A DNA stretch of 64,000 nucleotides from Bacillota bacterium (GCA_023437365.1 JAEZGK010000098.1:1-64000); one strand, 5' to 3'. Shown: positions 47,324 to 57,472, numbered from the stretch's first letter. Made by a program: numbers and translations. The notes: generated by a model from the sequence alone, not told the origin.

Positions 47324-48016
47324 TTGCTGAATAATCTATATGAAGCCTTTTATAATGCATGGGTTCCGGATCAGCGTTATATTGTTTATTTTGAAGGTTT
47401 AAAAATTACCCTGCTGATTTCGTTTTTTGCGATTCTGATAGGTATTGCTATTGGTGTTCTGGTAGCGATTGTGAAGGTCTCAGCTACGAATGCAAAGATG
47501 AAATGGCTGGTATCGGTATGTAATGTTTATATCAATATCATACGTGGAACTCCTTTGATGGTACAGCTGCTGATCATCTACAATTTGATATTCACATCCA
47601 GAAACACCAATGAATTGGTGGTCGGTGCGGTCTGCTTTGGTATAAATTCAGGTGCTTATGTGGCAGAAATAATCCGTGCCGGAATTGAATCCATCGATCG
47701 TGGCCAATTGGAAGCAGGGCGCTCCCTGGGACTCAACTACCTTCAGACAATGCGTCTGATTATTCTACCTCAGGCAGTACGCAACATACTGCCGGCTTTG
47801 GGTAATGAGTTCATTGTACTGATTAAGGAAACCTCAGTTGCAAGTGTCATAGCAATTAACGATCTTACTAAGGTGGCTCAGTATATTGGCTCCAGAACCT
47901 GGGATATCCTACCGCCGCTTGTGATAGCCGCCGCTTTCTATCTGATTATTGTTATGGGCTTTACTAAACTATTGGGCTTATTTGAAAGGAGGTTGGCAAA
48001 AGGTGATCGTCACTAA
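47324..48016 (+). CDS. Amino-acid ABC transporter permease
   Basis: A 230-residue permease of the HisM/GlnP type with about five hydrophobic helices and the EAA loop [19 protein letters not shown] in part. The start is TTG 47324 behind GGGAGG. It overlaps the ATPase by 14 bp. Confidence 0.9.
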   Translation: MLNNLYEAFYNAWVPDQRYIVYFEGLKITLLISFFAILIGIAIGVLVAIVKVSATNAKMKWLVSVCNVYINIIRGTPLMVQLLIIYNLIFTSRNTNELVVGAVCFGINSGAYVAEIIRAGIESIDRGQLEAGRSLGLNYLQTMRLIILPQAVRNILPALGNEFIVLIKETSVASVIAINDLTKVAQYIGSRTWDILPPLVIAAAFYLIIVMGFTKLLGLFERRLAKGDRH

Positions 48017-48725
48017 GAATCTGCAAAAAGCCTTCGGGGAACATATAGTGTTGAACGGAATCAGCGAGACAATTGAGAAGGGGGAAAAGGTTGTTGTTAT
48101 CGGTCCATCAGGTTCGGGCAAGTCAACCTTTCTCAGGTGCCTTAACCTTTTGGAAGAACCTACCGGAGGCGAAATCTGGTTTGAGGGAAAAAATATAACA
48201 GATAAGAATACCGATATCAATAAGATACGAAGTAAGATGGGAATGGTATTTCAACAGTTCAATCTGTTCCCGCATTTATCTGTACTGGAGAATATTACGC
48301 TGGCCCCGACTAGGCTTGGGCTGATGACCAAGGAACAGGCGGAGCAGAAGGCTTATGAGCTGCTTGCACGAATCGGATTGACCGAAAAAGCAAAGGCATA
48401 TCCAAATCAACTGTCAGGAGGGCAGAAGCAGCGTATCGCAATCATCCGTGCTTTGGCTATGAATCCCGATGTGATGCTTTTTGATGAGCCAACCTCTGCA
48501 CTCGACCCTGAGATGGTTGGCGAAGTGCTTGATTTGATGACACAGCTGGCGGAAGAAGGTATGACCATGGTGGTGGTGACTCATGAGATGCGTTTTGCAA
48601 AGAAGGTAGCAACCCGTATCCTGTTTATTGATGAAGGCGTCATCGTAGAGCAGAATACCCCGGAGGAATTCTTCGAGAATCCGACCCACCCCCGTCTGCA
48701 GGAATTTCTCTCAAAGATACTGTAA
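48003..48725 (+). CDS. Amino-acid ABC transporter ATP-binding protein
   Basis: A 240-residue ABC ATPase. Walker A is [10 protein letters not shown]-loop VFQQFNLF, signature LSGGQKQR, Walker [14 protein letters not shown], and switch His in VVVTHEMRF. The start is GTG 48003, nine bases after AAAGGAGG; an upstream in-frame start would run deep into the permease gene. Confidence 0.92.
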   Translation: MIVTKNLQKAFGEHIVLNGISETIEKGEKVVVIGPSGSGKSTFLRCLNLLEEPTGGEIWFEGKNITDKNTDINKIRSKMGMVFQQFNLFPHLSVLENITLAPTRLGLMTKEQAEQKAYELLARIGLTEKAKAYPNQLSGGQKQRIAIIRALAMNPDVMLFDEPTSALDPEMVGEVLDLMTQLAEEGMTMVVVTHEMRFAKKVATRILFIDEGVIVEQNTPEEFFENPTHPRLQEFLSKIL

Positions 48726-48788
48726 CACTTACAGAGTCTCATAAGATATCTCATCCTATCGGTTTTATCATAGGATTAAAATAACAAG

Positions 48789-48838
48789 AGGCTAATGCAA
48801 AATACACATAGAAATTGCGTGTATCGCATTAGCCTTTT
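48789..48838. terminator. Bidirectional terminator
   Basis: AGGCTAATGC pairs with GCATTAGCCTTTT around an inner ATACAC/GTGTAT stem. It lies between the transporter operon and the convergent Nudix gene and overlaps its last codons. Confidence 0.8.
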
Positions 48839-49494
48839 GACTTGATTCGAGTAATGAAATCATTAACTAATCTAGCTGTAAATCCCCATAATATCTCATC
48901 CGGCAGTTTATAGACCAGGATGCTGTATCTGAAACCACCCCAGGGCTTCCTGTAGGTATCCGGAAGACCCAGCTCATGTGCCGGAAGCAGGATAGCCTCT
49001 TCCCCGGTCTCATGATCTAAATGAGTAGGGCTGACATGGACCTCAGCACTGTAGCGTTCAGGTTCATGCTCCATAAAGTAGGAGACCGGCAGGGTTATTA
49101 TTTTTTCGACCTCTTTCGGATTAGGGAGAATATCCTTCTCACTGACATCAGCGATACCAACGAAGGCGTCGATGATTGCACCCATCGGTGCTACAATTGT
49201 GTTCAGTCTGCCGATAATCTCTATCTTATCTTTGGGGATGCCCAATTCTTCCGTTGTTTCTCTGAGGGCCGTGTCTTGCAGGGACAGATCCGTCTCGTCG
49301 ATTCTCCCGCCGGGAAAGCAGAGTTCTCCACCCTGACGTATGTTCCTGCATCGTTTCTGGAATACAAAATGATAAACTCCGTTAACTGGAATCAACAGCA
49401 CTAAAACCACAGAACGGAAATATTCCTCTCTTTGACTGATCTCAGCGGTATAACCAATCTGCTCTCGTAATCTTCGAAAATCCTCAATATTCAT
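48829..49494 (-). CDS. Nudix hydrolase, CoA pyrophosphatase type
   Basis: A 221-residue Nudix protein. The Nudix box is FPGGRIDETDLSLQDTALRE, followed by TTEELGI; the Asp-rich first part is typical of CoA diphosphatases (NudL/YeaB), which cleave CoA or its derivatives. The RSVVLVLLIPVNG start of the fold precedes it. I start at ATG 49494, behind GAGGAG; the upstream frame to 49581 has no homology. Confidence 0.85.
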   Translation of the reverse strand: MNIEDFRRLREQIGYTAEISQREEYFRSVVLVLLIPVNGVYHFVFQKRCRNIRQGGELCFPGGRIDETDLSLQDTALRETTEELGIPKDKIEIIGRLNTIVAPMGAIIDAFVGIADVSEKDILPNPKEVEKIITLPVSYFMEHEPERYSAEVHVSPTHLDHETGEEAILLPAHELGLPDTYRKPWGGFRYSILVYKLPDEILWGFTARLVNDFITRIKSKG

Positions 49495-49783
49495 TGGTAT
49501 ACTCCTCATTTTTTCTATACATAATTTTATGATTACACGAACAAAAAAGCAAGCGTAATCCTTGAATTTATTTTTATACAAAAATACTAATAATTATCCT
49601 TACCCTTTCAAGCATATGTAACAAAGATTTATTTTTTCCTTTATTCATGGTAAAATGCTCTTGCAATATGAATAATTATATGGTAGTATATCTTTCTTAG
49701 AAAGACAATTGTATTCGATATACATACAATTCGAAACATTGAGTGCATATATTACCCTGAACATGCTCAGGAGGAAAAAAATT

Positions 49784-50224
49784 ATGAATGATGACCAATA
49801 TTTCATTGTTAAGAAGAAGGCAGTGCCGGAGGTATTGCTCAAAGTGGTTGAAGCAAAGCGTCTGCTTGATTCCGAACGTGTTATGACGGTACAGGAGGCG
49901 ACGGATGCGGTTGAAATCAGCAGAAGTTCCTTTTATAAATATAAGGATGATATATTTCCTTTCTATGAGAATACTAGAGGTAAGACGATTACCTTCATGC
50001 TCCAGATGGATGACAGACCGGGACTGCTTTCAAAGGTTCTAAATCAGGTTGCCAAGTGTGAGGCGAATATCCTCACGATCCATCAGAGTATTCCCGTCAA
50101 TGGAATTGCTCTTTTGACTTTAAGCATTGAGATACTGCCTCAGACGGACAGTACTGTAGTGTTGATTGATGCGATAGAAGCTATGGAGGGCATTCATTAC
50201 GTAAAGATGGTTTCAAGGGAATAA
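49784..50224 (+). CDS. ACT domain-containing protein (PheB/UPF0735 type)
   Basis: A 146-residue protein with an N-terminal helix-turn-helix-like part (VQEATDAVEISRSSFYKYKD) and a C-terminal ACT domain (about 70-146; LQMDDRPGLLSKVLNQVAKC). It is the PheB family, often encoded beside aromatic or aspartate-family amino-acid genes and presumed regulatory. It precedes hom by 158 bp. ATG 49784 follows AGGAGG. Confidence 0.88.
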   Translation: MNDDQYFIVKKKAVPEVLLKVVEAKRLLDSERVMTVQEATDAVEISRSSFYKYKDDIFPFYENTRGKTITFMLQMDDRPGLLSKVLNQVAKCEANILTIHQSIPVNGIALLTLSIEILPQTDSTVVLIDAIEAMEGIHYVKMVSRE

Positions 50225-50382
50225 TGTGAAGTATAAAGCAATTTCACACCGGAAGATCTATGTATGTTCATAACGTGAAGTTATAGTGAGTAAATTCGCG
50301 CTTATGGCGTTCATTCCTCGTTCTTTACTTAAAATTAAACTATATAGATTCAGCAGTTACAGCATAAACAGGAGGATTAGAG

Positions 50383-51600
50383 ATGATTAACATTGCAGTC
50401 TTAGGATACGGCACCATTGGATCGGGGGTAGTCGAGGTATTGAATACCAATGGTGAAAGCATCAAGAAAAGGGCCGGTGACCATATAAATATCAAATATG
50501 TCTTGGATCTTCGTGAGTTTCCGGGCGATCCGATTATGGAAAAATTAGTTCATGATGTGAATATAATATTAGAAGACCCTGATATTAAGATCGTTGTTGA
50601 GGTTATGGGCGGTGTGGAACCGGCTTATACGTTTGTTAAACAGGCAATGTTAAAGGGAAAAAGTGTAGTTACCTCCAATAAAGAGCTTGTAGCTAAGCAT
50701 GGAGCGGAGCTTTTGGATCTTGCCAAGAGCAGCAACTTAAATTTCCTATTTGAAGCAAGTGTAGGTGGCGGTATTCCGATCATAAGACCCCTAAATCAGT
50801 CCTTGACTGCGGATGAGATTGTTGAGATTACCGGTATCCTGAACGGTACCACGAATTATATCCTGACTAAAATGAGTGAGGAAGGACTGGACTATGCTAC
50901 GGCACTTGCCAATGCCCAGAAGCTCGGGTATGCTGAGAGGAATCCGGCTGCGGACGTAGAAGGCTATGATGCCTGCCGAAAGATTGCAATTCTTTCTTCT
51001 CTTGCCTTTGGAATGCAGGTTGATTACGAAGATATTTATACAGAAGGTATTACGAAGATTACCGATACTGATATCAAATACGCACAATCTATGGGAGCAA
51101 AAATTAAGTTGTTTGCTTCCAGTATCCGTGGGAACGATTCCTTAGTATATGCTATGGTAGCACCCGTTATGATTAAGGCCAATCATCCGCTTTACAGTGT
51201 GAATGATGTCTTTAACGGAATATTTGTCAAAGGAAATGTTATCGGTGATGTTATGTTCTATGGAAGCGGAGCCGGAAAATTGCCTACTGCCAGTGCCGTA
51301 GTTGCCGACGTGGTTGATGCTGCTAAGCATATTGGAAAGAATATCTGGACCATCTGGAGCAGCAAGAAGCTGGAGCTGACCGACATAAATCAGGTAGAAC
51401 ACAGATTTTTTATTCGTAGGAAGGATGGTTCCCGGGTTAAGGAAGAAGTAACTGAACTTTTCGGCAAGGTTGAAGAAGTTAACCATCCCGAGATAACCGG
51501 AGAGTATGCCTTTATTACTGCGAATATTACAGAACAGAAGCTTAAGGAAAAGATTAACTGTTTAGACGATGTGCTGAGTGCCATCCGGGTCAGATTTTAA
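50383..51600 (+). CDS. hom: Homoserine dehydrogenase
   Basis: A 405-residue enzyme that reduces aspartate semialdehyde to homoserine. The NAD(P) motif GYGTIGSG is at the N terminus, the catalytic region has GILNGTTNYI and AERNPAADVEGYDA, and a C-terminal ACT domain suggests threonine feedback. It starts the hom-homoserine kinase-lysC cluster. Confidence 0.94.
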   Translation: MINIAVLGYGTIGSGVVEVLNTNGESIKKRAGDHINIKYVLDLREFPGDPIMEKLVHDVNIILEDPDIKIVVEVMGGVEPAYTFVKQAMLKGKSVVTSNKELVAKHGAELLDLAKSSNLNFLFEASVGGGIPIIRPLNQSLTADEIVEITGILNGTTNYILTKMSEEGLDYATALANAQKLGYAERNPAADVEGYDACRKIAILSSLAFGMQVDYEDIYTEGITKITDTDIKYAQSMGAKIKLFASSIRGNDSLVYAMVAPVMIKANHPLYSVNDVFNGIFVKGNVIGDVMFYGSGAGKLPTASAVVADVVDAAKHIGKNIWTIWSSKKLELTDINQVEHRFFIRRKDGSRVKEEVTELFGKVEEVNHPEITGEYAFITANITEQKLKEKINCLDDVLSAIRVRF

Positions 51601-51707
51601 TTCATGATGAATGAAAGCCTGCAAGGCTGGATGTCATTCATCATGCTTCACAAAATATCTGCAAAGCTGATATTTTTGAATTGCTTAAGAAGAAAGGAAT
51701 GGATGAT

Positions 51708-52910
51708 ATGAAATACATCGTTGTTCTTGGTGACGGTATGGCTGATGAACCGTTGGAAGTATTGGGTAATAGAACACCGCTCATGGCAGCTAAGACTCCA
51801 CAGCTTGATCAGCTGGCAAAGCTGTCTGAACTAGGTATAGCACACACAATACCCGAGGGGATGAAACCGGGCAGTGATACGGCAAATCTTGCGGTGCTTG
51901 GGTACAATCCTAAGATTTATTATTCGGGCAGATCTCCTCTCGAGGCTTTGAGTATCGGAGTAGATATGAATACTACGGACATCGCTCTTCGCTGTAATAT
52001 CGTGACTTTATCAGAAGAGGAGATTCCTTATGAACAGAGGACTATCCTGGATCACAGCTCCGGTGAGATCTCAACCGAGGATGCGGCTGTGTTGCTGGAA
52101 GCTGTCAGAAAGGAATTAGAGACCGATATCTATAAATTCTATGTGGGCACCAGTTACCGTCATTTAACCATTTGGGATCGCGGTGAAGTGATCGACCTGG
52201 CTCAGCCTCATGATATCCTGGGCAGAGTTATCGGTGATTATTTGCCGAAGGAACCTGCGTTCAAGGAGATGATGAGAAAGAGCTATGATATTCTGAATCA
52301 ACATCCGATCAATGTGGCAAGGAAGGAAAAAGGCTTAAATAAAGCTAATTCCATCTGGTTCTGGGGCGCGGGAACAAAGCCTGCACTTACCTCCTTCGAA
52401 GAAAAGACAAAGAAAAAAGGTGCGATGATTTCTGCGGTTGATTTGTTGAAGGGTATAGCGGTTGGAGCCGGTATGAAGGTGATCGAGGTACCCGGCGCTA
52501 ACGGGACCCTTCATACGAATTATGAGGGTAAAGCGATGGCAGCAGTCAAAGTGCTTTTAGAGGAGAATTATGATTTTGTCTATATCCATGTGGAAGCACC
52601 AGATGAGATGGGACATCAGGGTAATGTGAAGAATAAAGTACAATCGATAGAATATCTTGATCAGAGAGTGATTAGGCTTGTAATAGATGAGATGAAGAAG
52701 GCAGGGGTAGAATATCGAATGTTGATTATGCCGGATCATCCTACACCGATCCGATGCCGGACCCATACCAGCAGCCCGGTTCCCTATCTGCTTTATGACA
52801 GTACCGCAGAACAGAATAACAACTGGCTCTATAACGAAGAAGAAGCCGAAAAGAGCGGCAATGTGGTCAGGGAAGGCTACACGGTAATCGATAAGCTATT
52901 ATCTAGGTAG
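51708..52910 (+). CDS. Probable homoserine kinase of the phosphoglycerate-mutase-like family
   Basis: A 400-residue protein of the alkaline phosphatase superfamily, related to archaeal cofactor-independent phosphoglycerate mutase. It starts KYIVVLGDGMADEPL, has SDTANLAVLGYNP and HVEAPDEMGHQGN, and ends with LIMPDHPTPIRCRTHTSSPV, which gives the metal ligands. It lies between hom and lysC, the setting of the subgroup proposed as an alternative homoserine kinase (TIGR02535). No GHMP-type thrB is near. Phosphoglycerate mutase remains the alternative. ATG 51708 is ten bases after GAAAGGA. Confidence 0.78.
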   Translation: MKYIVVLGDGMADEPLEVLGNRTPLMAAKTPQLDQLAKLSELGIAHTIPEGMKPGSDTANLAVLGYNPKIYYSGRSPLEALSIGVDMNTTDIALRCNIVTLSEEEIPYEQRTILDHSSGEISTEDAAVLLEAVRKELETDIYKFYVGTSYRHLTIWDRGEVIDLAQPHDILGRVIGDYLPKEPAFKEMMRKSYDILNQHPINVARKEKGLNKANSIWFWGAGTKPALTSFEEKTKKKGAMISAVDLLKGIAVGAGMKVIEVPGANGTLHTNYEGKAMAAVKVLLEENYDFVYIHVEAPDEMGHQGNVKNKVQSIEYLDQRVIRLVIDEMKKAGVEYRMLIMPDHPTPIRCRTHTSSPVPYLLYDSTAEQNNNWLYNEEEAEKSGNVVREGYTVIDKLLSR

Positions 52911-52919
52911 GAGGCATCT

Positions 52920-54128
52920 ATGCTTATAGTTAAGAAATTTGGCGGAACTTCCGTTGGTGATAAAGAAAGAATCAAAAGTGTTGCCGGAAGGATTGCAGAG
53001 GAGTATAAGAAGGGGAATGAAGTTGTAGTGGTGCTCTCTGCAATGGGCAAGACGACGGACGTCCTCCTGGCACAAGCGAAAGATATCAACCCGAATGCAT
53101 CAAAAAGAGAACTGGATATGCTTATGGTTACTGGTGAGCAGGTCTCAGTTGCTTTGATGGCAATGGCACTGGATACTATGGGTGTTCCGGCGGTATCTCT
53201 GAATGCATATCAGGTTGCGATGCATACTACCAGCGTTTATGGAAATGCAAGGTTAAAGAGGATTGATACAGAAAGAATCGAAAATGAATTGGAAGCAAAA
53301 CGTGTGGTTCTGGTCACTGGTTTCCAGGGAGTTAATAAATTCGATGATTATACAACGCTTGGTCGCGGAGGTTCTGACACGACCGCAGTTGCTTTGGCAG
53401 CAGCACTAAACGCGGATGCCTGTGAGATTTATACGGATGTGGACGGAGTATTTACCGCTGATCCAAGAATTGTACCTAGTGCAAGAAAGCTGGAAGAGAT
53501 TACCTATGATGAGATGCTGGAGCTGGCATCCTTAGGTGCAGGTGTTCTGCATAATCGTTCTGTGGAAATGGCGAAAAAATACGGGGTACAGTTAGTAGTT
53601 CGTTCCAGTCTTAATCTATCAGAGGGCACTGTTGTTAAGGAGGAAGTAAAAATGGAAAAAATGCTAGTTAGCGGTGTTGCATGTGATAAGAACGCGGCAC
53701 GTATCGCAGTGATCGGTTTGGAGGACCAGCCCGGCGTGGCTTTCAAATTATTCAATCATCTGGCAAATCATAATATCAATGTAGATATCATACTGCAGTC
53801 CATCGGTAGAGATGGCAAGAAGGATATCAGCTTTACCGTAAAAAAAGATGATTTGGACGAGGCAATCGCAATTCTGGAACGTCATCAGGGAGGAAGCCTG
53901 ACTTGTCAGAAGATTGATGTGGAAAGAGATGTTGCCAAGGTTTCCATCGTTGGTGCCGGAATGATGTCCAATGCAGGAGTGGCAGCGAAAATGTTTGAGG
54001 CTCTTTATGATGTAGGGGTAAATATTAAGATGATCTCTACCTCTGAAATTAGAGTTACTGTTCTGATTGATGAAGCGTATGTAGAAAAAGCGATGATTGC
54101 AGTACATGATAAGTTTGCTTTGGCATAA
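52920..54128 (+). CDS. lysC: Aspartate kinase
   Basis: A 402-residue aspartokinase, first step of lysine, threonine and methionine synthesis. The kinase motif is VKKFGGTSVG; GRGGSDTTAVALAAALNAD in part binds ATP. Two C-terminal ACT domains (about 265-330 and 340-402) give allosteric control. It starts nine bases after the previous gene. It has an internal start that could give a separate beta subunit. Confidence 0.95.
   Translation: MLIVKKFGGTSVGDKERIKSVAGRIAEEYKKGNEVVVVLSAMGKTTDVLLAQAKDINPNASKRELDMLMVTGEQVSVALMAMALDTMGVPAVSLNAYQVAMHTTSVYGNARLKRIDTERIENELEAKRVVLVTGFQGVNKFDDYTTLGRGGSDTTAVALAAALNADACEIYTDVDGVFTADPRIVPSARKLEEITYDEMLELASLGAGVLHNRSVEMAKKYGVQLVVRSSLNLSEGTVVKEEVKMEKMLVSGVACDKNAARIAVIGLEDQPGVAFKLFNHLANHNINVDIILQSIGRDGKKDISFTVKKDDLDEAIAILERHQGGSLTCQKIDVERDVAKVSIVGAGMMSNAGVAAKMFEALYDVGVNIKMISTSEIRVTVLIDEAYVEKAMIAVHDKFALA
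53637..53654 (+). promoter_or_regulatory. Internal ribosome-binding site and start in lysC (beta subunit)
   Basis: AAGGAGG at 53637-53643, eight bases, then an in-frame ATG at 53652, codon 245 of lysC. It would give a 158-residue protein holding both ACT domains, as in Bacillus aspartokinases with alpha2-beta2 structure. Confidence 0.75.
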
Positions 54129-54175
54129 GTTTAATTTGTTTATCTCGGAGTGTGTTTAGAATATATGGTTATATG

Positions 54176-54206
54176 CGAAAGGGGAAGCTTTTAAGCTTCC
54201 CCTTTC
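54176..54206 (+). terminator. Terminator of the hom-lysC cluster
   Basis: GAAAGGGGAAGCTT pairs with AAGCTTCCCCTTTC with a two-base loop. The stretch 54207-54365 holds only a fragment (TTTTGCAACAGCC, 54321-54333) similar to 118-131 near the intron. Confidence 0.85.
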
Positions 54207-54365
54207 AACTGCCCTCAGAGAGAATAGATTTTTGATAGCTTTACCTAATTCAACAGTCTGTCCGTCAAATAGTGCATTACGGGATACATGTTATCCTTAC
54301 CTTAAATTATCTAAGAGTATTTTGCAACAGCCTACGTTACAATTAATTTTTAGCACTGTGAGTAG

Positions 54366-54866
54366 TCACGCTACCGAATCGAAATTCATCCCCTTTAATA
54401 AACTTCCCTCGACAGATTTACGGGAGGACTCATAGGGATTACTTTCATTGTACTTGATTTGTGTTCTGGTAGTGCCTCCTGCGATATAAGGCTTACCGCA
54501 TTCCGGGCAAACGCTCATCTTTAAGGATACAGAGGAGAATACCAGCTGGTTTCCGGGTTGATTCCCTGAGGCTACAGCGTTGGATACATGCTGCTGTTCA
54601 TGAGCAGATACAGCGGCAAAGGAAGCTTCAGGAGAGATATACGTAGGTGACTGAAAGGAGACATTCGGTTCATTAGAAACATCCATGTATTTACGGGACT
54701 TACAGGTCTGGCATTCAGCCGGCTTGACCTGGTCCACATTTATGGTTACTTTATCCGTGATCGGTCGGATGCTGCTGATTTTTGTCACGGCTGAAGCAGG
54801 GACGTTCATGCTATTGACTCCCGCAACTGGATAGGCATAGGTTGTATAACCAACAGAACCGATCAT
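54366..54866 (-). CDS. Conserved protein with HEXXH motif and two CXXC pairs
   Basis: A 166-residue protein of unknown function. HEQQH at residues 89-93 (SAHEQQHVSNA) has the zinc-metallopeptidase HEXXH form and resembles the AHEQAH motif of SprA-related proteins. CQTC (52-55) and CPEC (120-123) could bind another zinc. No signal peptide or membrane helix is seen. Whether it is an active protease is unknown. It is transcribed opposite to its neighbours. Confidence 0.7.
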   Translation of the reverse strand: MIGSVGYTTYAYPVAGVNSMNVPASAVTKISSIRPITDKVTINVDQVKPAECQTCKSRKYMDVSNEPNVSFQSPTYISPEASFAAVSAHEQQHVSNAVASGNQPGNQLVFSSVSLKMSVCPECGKPYIAGGTTRTQIKYNESNPYESSRKSVEGSLLKGMNFDSVA

Positions 54867-55099
54867 GAAAGCACCTCCTTTATCACTGACAATTCTGTGA
54901 AAGGCTTACAATATAAGACAGAATGGAGCATTTATTACCTTTATTATAGTACGGGTTCTTGAAGCAGTCAATATACCCACATAGGCATTTTTAAGTAAAT
55001 ACAGTTGCTTTTCATGGATGCGGATGATATCATTAAAAATGGTAAAAATGTTACTAAATAGAATATAAAGATGAGAAATATGATCTAAGGAGCAGAACG

Positions 55100-57454
55100 A
55101 TGGATATTTTAAAGCAGATAAAAGAAGAACTCGGCATTCGTCTGGAACAGGTGGAGGCGGCCGTGAAATTAATCGATGAGGGAAATACCATTCCCTTCAT
55201 TGCGAGATACCGTAAGGAAGCTACCGGCTCCCTGGATGACGAGCAACTGAGAAACCTTCATGAAAGATTACAGTATTTAAGAAACCTTGAGGAGAAAAAG
55301 ACTCAGGTATTAAATAGTATAGAGGAACAGGGCAAGCTGACAGAGGAATTGAAGGCACAGATATTAGCGGCTGCCACCCTTGTTGTGGTAGAGGATTTAT
55401 ACCGCCCTTACCGTCCGAAGAGAAGAACCAGGGCTACCATAGCCAAAGAAAAGGGTTTGGAGGGTCTTGCGGCATTGATTCTGGCACAGGATACCGGGGA
55501 ACCCCTGGAGCAGGCAGCAAAAGTATACTTATCTGAGGAGAAAGAGGTTCGCACTGTGGAAGAGGCGATTGCCGGAGCGATGGATATTATTGCCGAGGAT
55601 ATCTCTGATGAAGCCGAGCATCGCAGCTACATCCGCGATGTCACCACTAAGGAAGGAACTCTGGTATCAGTAGCAAAGGATGCCAAGCTGGAATCCGTCT
55701 ATGAGATGTACTACAATTTTGAAGAAGGCATCACGAAGCTTGCCGGGCATAGAGTACTTGCCATCAACCGCGGAGAGAATGAGAAGGTACTGACTGTCAA
55801 GGTGAATGCTCCGGAAGAGCGTATTCTTCGTTATCTCGAGAAGAAGGTGATTGTGAAGGATAATCCTTATACCAATGATGTACTAAAGACTGCCATAGAA
55901 GACAGCTATAAGCGGCTGATTGCTCCTGCAATTGAACGTGAAATCAGAAATGAGCTGACAGAGAAGGCAGAGGACGGTGCCATTAAGGTGTTCGGTAAGA
56001 ATCTGGAGCAGCTTCTGATGCAACCTCCAATCACCGGTCAGGTAGTTCTTGGATGGGACCCGGCTTTCCGTACCGGCTGTAAGCTGGCAGTTGTGGACAG
56101 CACCGGCAAGGTATTGGATACAGTGGTCATCTATCCGACAGCTCCGCAGAATAAAGTAGCAGAAGCGAAGCTGGTCGTGAAGAAACTGATTGATAAATAT
56201 AATATTACACTCATCTCCGTGGGCAACGGGACTGCCTCCAGAGAATCTGAGATGATTATCGTAGAGCTGTTAAAGGAATTAAACAAACCGCTAAAATATA
56301 TCATTGTAAATGAAGCAGGTGCTTCTGTTTATTCGGCAAGCAAGCTGGCAACCGAAGAATTTCCGAATTTTGATGTAGGACAGAGAAGCGCGGCATCCAT
56401 CGCCAGGAGATTGCAGGACCCACTGGCGGAGCTGGTTAAGATCGATCCCCAATCGATAGGTGTAGGACAATATCAACATGATATGAACCAGAAGAAGCTG
56501 GGCGAGGTGCTTTCCGGCGTAGTTGAGGATTGTGTCAATAAAGTTGGCGTGGATTTAAATACCGCTTCCGTATCCTTGCTTGAGCATGTATCCGGAATTA
56601 GCAAGGTAATTGCCAAAAACATCGTTGCATATCGTGAAGCCAACGGCCGTTTCCATAGCCGTGAGGAACTTTTAAAGGTTGCTAAGCTGGGTCCTAAGGC
56701 CTTTGAGCAGTGTGCCGGCTTTATGAGAATTCGCGGAGGGGACAATCCCCTGGATGCTACCGGCGTTCATCCGGAATCTTATGCGGCAACCCGGGATCTC
56801 CTTATAAAGCTTGGCATGACGCTGGAGGATGTGAAGGAAATCCAGGTAAAAGCCATGAAGCAGAAGACTGTGACTGAGACTGCCAAAAAATCTGAACCTA
56901 AATCGGAGAAGATGACGAAGACAATTACTGTAAAGACACAGGATACCGCCTTTGGAAAAGCTTTGGCGGCGGCAGTCGGTAAAGGAGGAGTCATGGTCTC
57001 TGAAGCACCCCAGACGAAATCCAATCCTGCGGCTGTAGACCAGGGGGAGGATATCATCACGATCGGAAGGAAGATTAAGGACAAGCATAAGCTGTCCCAG
57101 GAGCTTGGAATCGGCGAGATTACGCTGACCGATATCATCAAGGAGCTGGAGAAACCCGGACGTGATCCTCGCGACGAGATGCCTAAACCGATTCTAAGAA
57201 CAGATGTGCTTGAGATCAAAGATCTGACAGAAGGAATGATTTTGAAGGGCACAGTGCGTAATGTCATTGATTTCGGTGCATTTGTCGATATCGGTGTTCA
57301 TCAGGATGGTCTGGTACACATCTCTCAGATGTCTGATAAGAAATTCGTCAAGCATCCGCTGGATGTGGTAAGCGTAGGAGATATCGTAGAGGTTAAGGTC
57401 ATTGGTGTGGATGTTGCTAAGAAGAGAATTCAACTGTCGATGAAACTAAGTTAA
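55100..57454 (+). CDS. tex: Tex family RNA-binding transcription accessory protein
   Basis: A 784-residue Tex protein: the helical N-terminal part (IPFIARYRKEATGSLDDEQL), a YqgF-like RNase H fold (GWDPAFRTGCKLAVVD), helix-hairpin-helix motifs (ASVSLLEHVSGISKVIAKNI in part) and a C-terminal S1 domain (KGTVRNVIDFGAFVDIGVHQ in part). It binds nucleic acids and affects transcription. A low-complexity Lys/Thr-rich insert (about 600-650) precedes S1 and is longer than in many homologues. Confidence 0.93.
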   Translation: MDILKQIKEELGIRLEQVEAAVKLIDEGNTIPFIARYRKEATGSLDDEQLRNLHERLQYLRNLEEKKTQVLNSIEEQGKLTEELKAQILAAATLVVVEDLYRPYRPKRRTRATIAKEKGLEGLAALILAQDTGEPLEQAAKVYLSEEKEVRTVEEAIAGAMDIIAEDISDEAEHRSYIRDVTTKEGTLVSVAKDAKLESVYEMYYNFEEGITKLAGHRVLAINRGENEKVLTVKVNAPEERILRYLEKKVIVKDNPYTNDVLKTAIEDSYKRLIAPAIEREIRNELTEKAEDGAIKVFGKNLEQLLMQPPITGQVVLGWDPAFRTGCKLAVVDSTGKVLDTVVIYPTAPQNKVAEAKLVVKKLIDKYNITLISVGNGTASRESEMIIVELLKELNKPLKYIIVNEAGASVYSASKLATEEFPNFDVGQRSAASIARRLQDPLAELVKIDPQSIGVGQYQHDMNQKKLGEVLSGVVEDCVNKVGVDLNTASVSLLEHVSGISKVIAKNIVAYREANGRFHSREELLKVAKLGPKAFEQCAGFMRIRGGDNPLDATGVHPESYAATRDLLIKLGMTLEDVKEIQVKAMKQKTVTETAKKSEPKSEKMTKTITVKTQDTAFGKALAAAVGKGGVMVSEAPQTKSNPAAVDQGEDIITIGRKIKDKHKLSQELGIGEITLTDIIKELEKPGRDPRDEMPKPILRTDVLEIKDLTEGMILKGTVRNVIDFGAFVDIGVHQDGLVHISQMSDKKFVKHPLDVVSVGDIVEVKVIGVDVAKKRIQLSMKLS

Positions 57455-57472
57455 TAGAGTTTTGAATAAATC

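Noticed and set aside
56890..57090. Frameshift or domain insertion in tex
   Set aside because: The frame is open throughout and the insert is low-complexity linker; variable linkers before S1 are ordinary in Tex proteins.
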